Positions 63,794-64,000 of a DNA stretch of 64,000 nt are shown here, piece after piece. The first letter of the stretch is position 1. Every line of letters begins with the position of its first letter. Made by a program: the position numbers and the translations under genes. The notes beneath the pieces are model-generated. The model was given only the letters and a program-made list of their open reading frames with translations. It had not been told where the DNA came from and did not search any database. The stretch comes from Verrucomicrobiaceae bacterium (GTDB taxonomy: Bacteria; Verrucomicrobiota; Verrucomicrobiia; Verrucomicrobiales; Verrucomicrobiaceae), in the NCBI GenBank assembly GCA_016795465.1, contig JAEUHK010000068.1, positions 1 to 64,000 of the forward strand. Direction: 5' to 3'.

Positions 63794-64000
63794 ACAACGC
63801 CTCCAAGGACCTCCCCCACCACCTCAGCGTCCTTCTGGAGCGTCTCCAGCACCCCACCGACTACGAAAAGGCGCTGCACTACTTCCTCGAAGAGTTCGCC
63901 GGCGATGCCGACTTCGTCATGGGCGGCGATGTCGTTCAAACACCCGTCCTCTACGCCATCATCCGCCAGATCATCAAAGGCGCCTCCGGTGAGCTACGCC
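63790..64000 (+). CDS. Unidentified gene, truncated by the window edge
   Basis: The first 70 codons are visible. The ATG overlaps the xseA stop (ATGA), which suggests translational coupling in a xseA operon, where xseB would be expected. The sequence MNNASKDLPHHLSVLLERLQ with HYFLEEFAGDADFVMGGDV does not resemble XseB, which is smaller with a different helical signature. It may be a hypothetical protein, and the C-terminus is missing. Confidence 0.7.
   Translation, partial: MNNASKDLPHHLSVLLERLQHPTDYEKALHYFLEEFAGDADFVMGGDVVQTPVLYAIIRQIIKGASGELR

Overview
The window is a high-GC (roughly 60 percent) chromosomal segment that looks like a member of the Verrucomicrobiota, most likely near the Prosthecobacter/Verrucomicrobium group. 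This is inferred from gene content. It combines Gram-negative envelope genes (lpxB, an arabinose-5-phosphate isomerase, an RND tripartite pump), an exosortase plus a PEP-CTERM protein, secreted sulfatase, sialidase, GH71/99-like and ceramidase-like proteins, DUF4159 and DUF4175-like proteins, and weak or absent Shine-Dalgarno sequences. No rRNA, phage, integrase, transposase or CRISPR was seen. One tRNA (Gly, GCC) is present.

Left part (1-20 kb). A gene-free repeat region opens the window, with a long inverted repeat followed by twelve 22-bp units. Next come a minus-strand lpxB operon, a menC-like gene divergent from trpD, a secreted GH71/99-like protein, and a 1530-residue membrane-anchored coiled-coil protein with its own terminator. 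These are followed by fabV, folD with a class V aminotransferase, a methyltransferase, a dgkA-yqeY-ispD cluster and a sialidase.

Middle part (20-46 kb). This holds an exosortase-EpsI fusion, a UxaA-family dehydratase, prmA, tRNA-Gly, a Bax inhibitor-1 protein, phoH and a ceramidase-like protein. A PEP-CTERM protein with a haloperoxidase fold appears to have lost its vanadate site. A GumN/TraB lipoprotein, the isomerase, a ferredoxin, a sulfatase, a hexose-6-phosphate mutarotase and cdd follow. A tetR-adaptor-pump-outer membrane channel operon ends this part, with a candidate operator overlapping the tetR promoter.

Right part (46-64 kb). The most system-like locus is a minus-strand operon of a YqiJ-like membrane OB-fold protein, a YqiK-type flotillin and a 1681-residue MoxR-like AAA ATPase of the 'DNA repair ATPase' (DUF3686) type. 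A palindromic repeat has been accommodated in frame inside the ATPase gene, and another composite palindromic repeat sits between the ATPase and flotillin genes. After that come a DUF2237 gene, malate dehydrogenase, a threonyl-tRNA synthetase without a TGS domain and with a Cys-rich insertion, a DUF4159 protein, an N-acetylmuramoyl-L-alanine amidase, a type II/IV pseudopilin, recR, a degenerate class III cyclase-like membrane protein, xseA and a truncated gene at the right edge.

A recurring theme is proteins that keep a recognisable enzyme fold but lack catalytic residues (M28-like, haloperoxidase-like and cyclase-like), together with several dispersed palindromic repeat families at gene ends. 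All family calls were made by eye from motifs; no database search was run.
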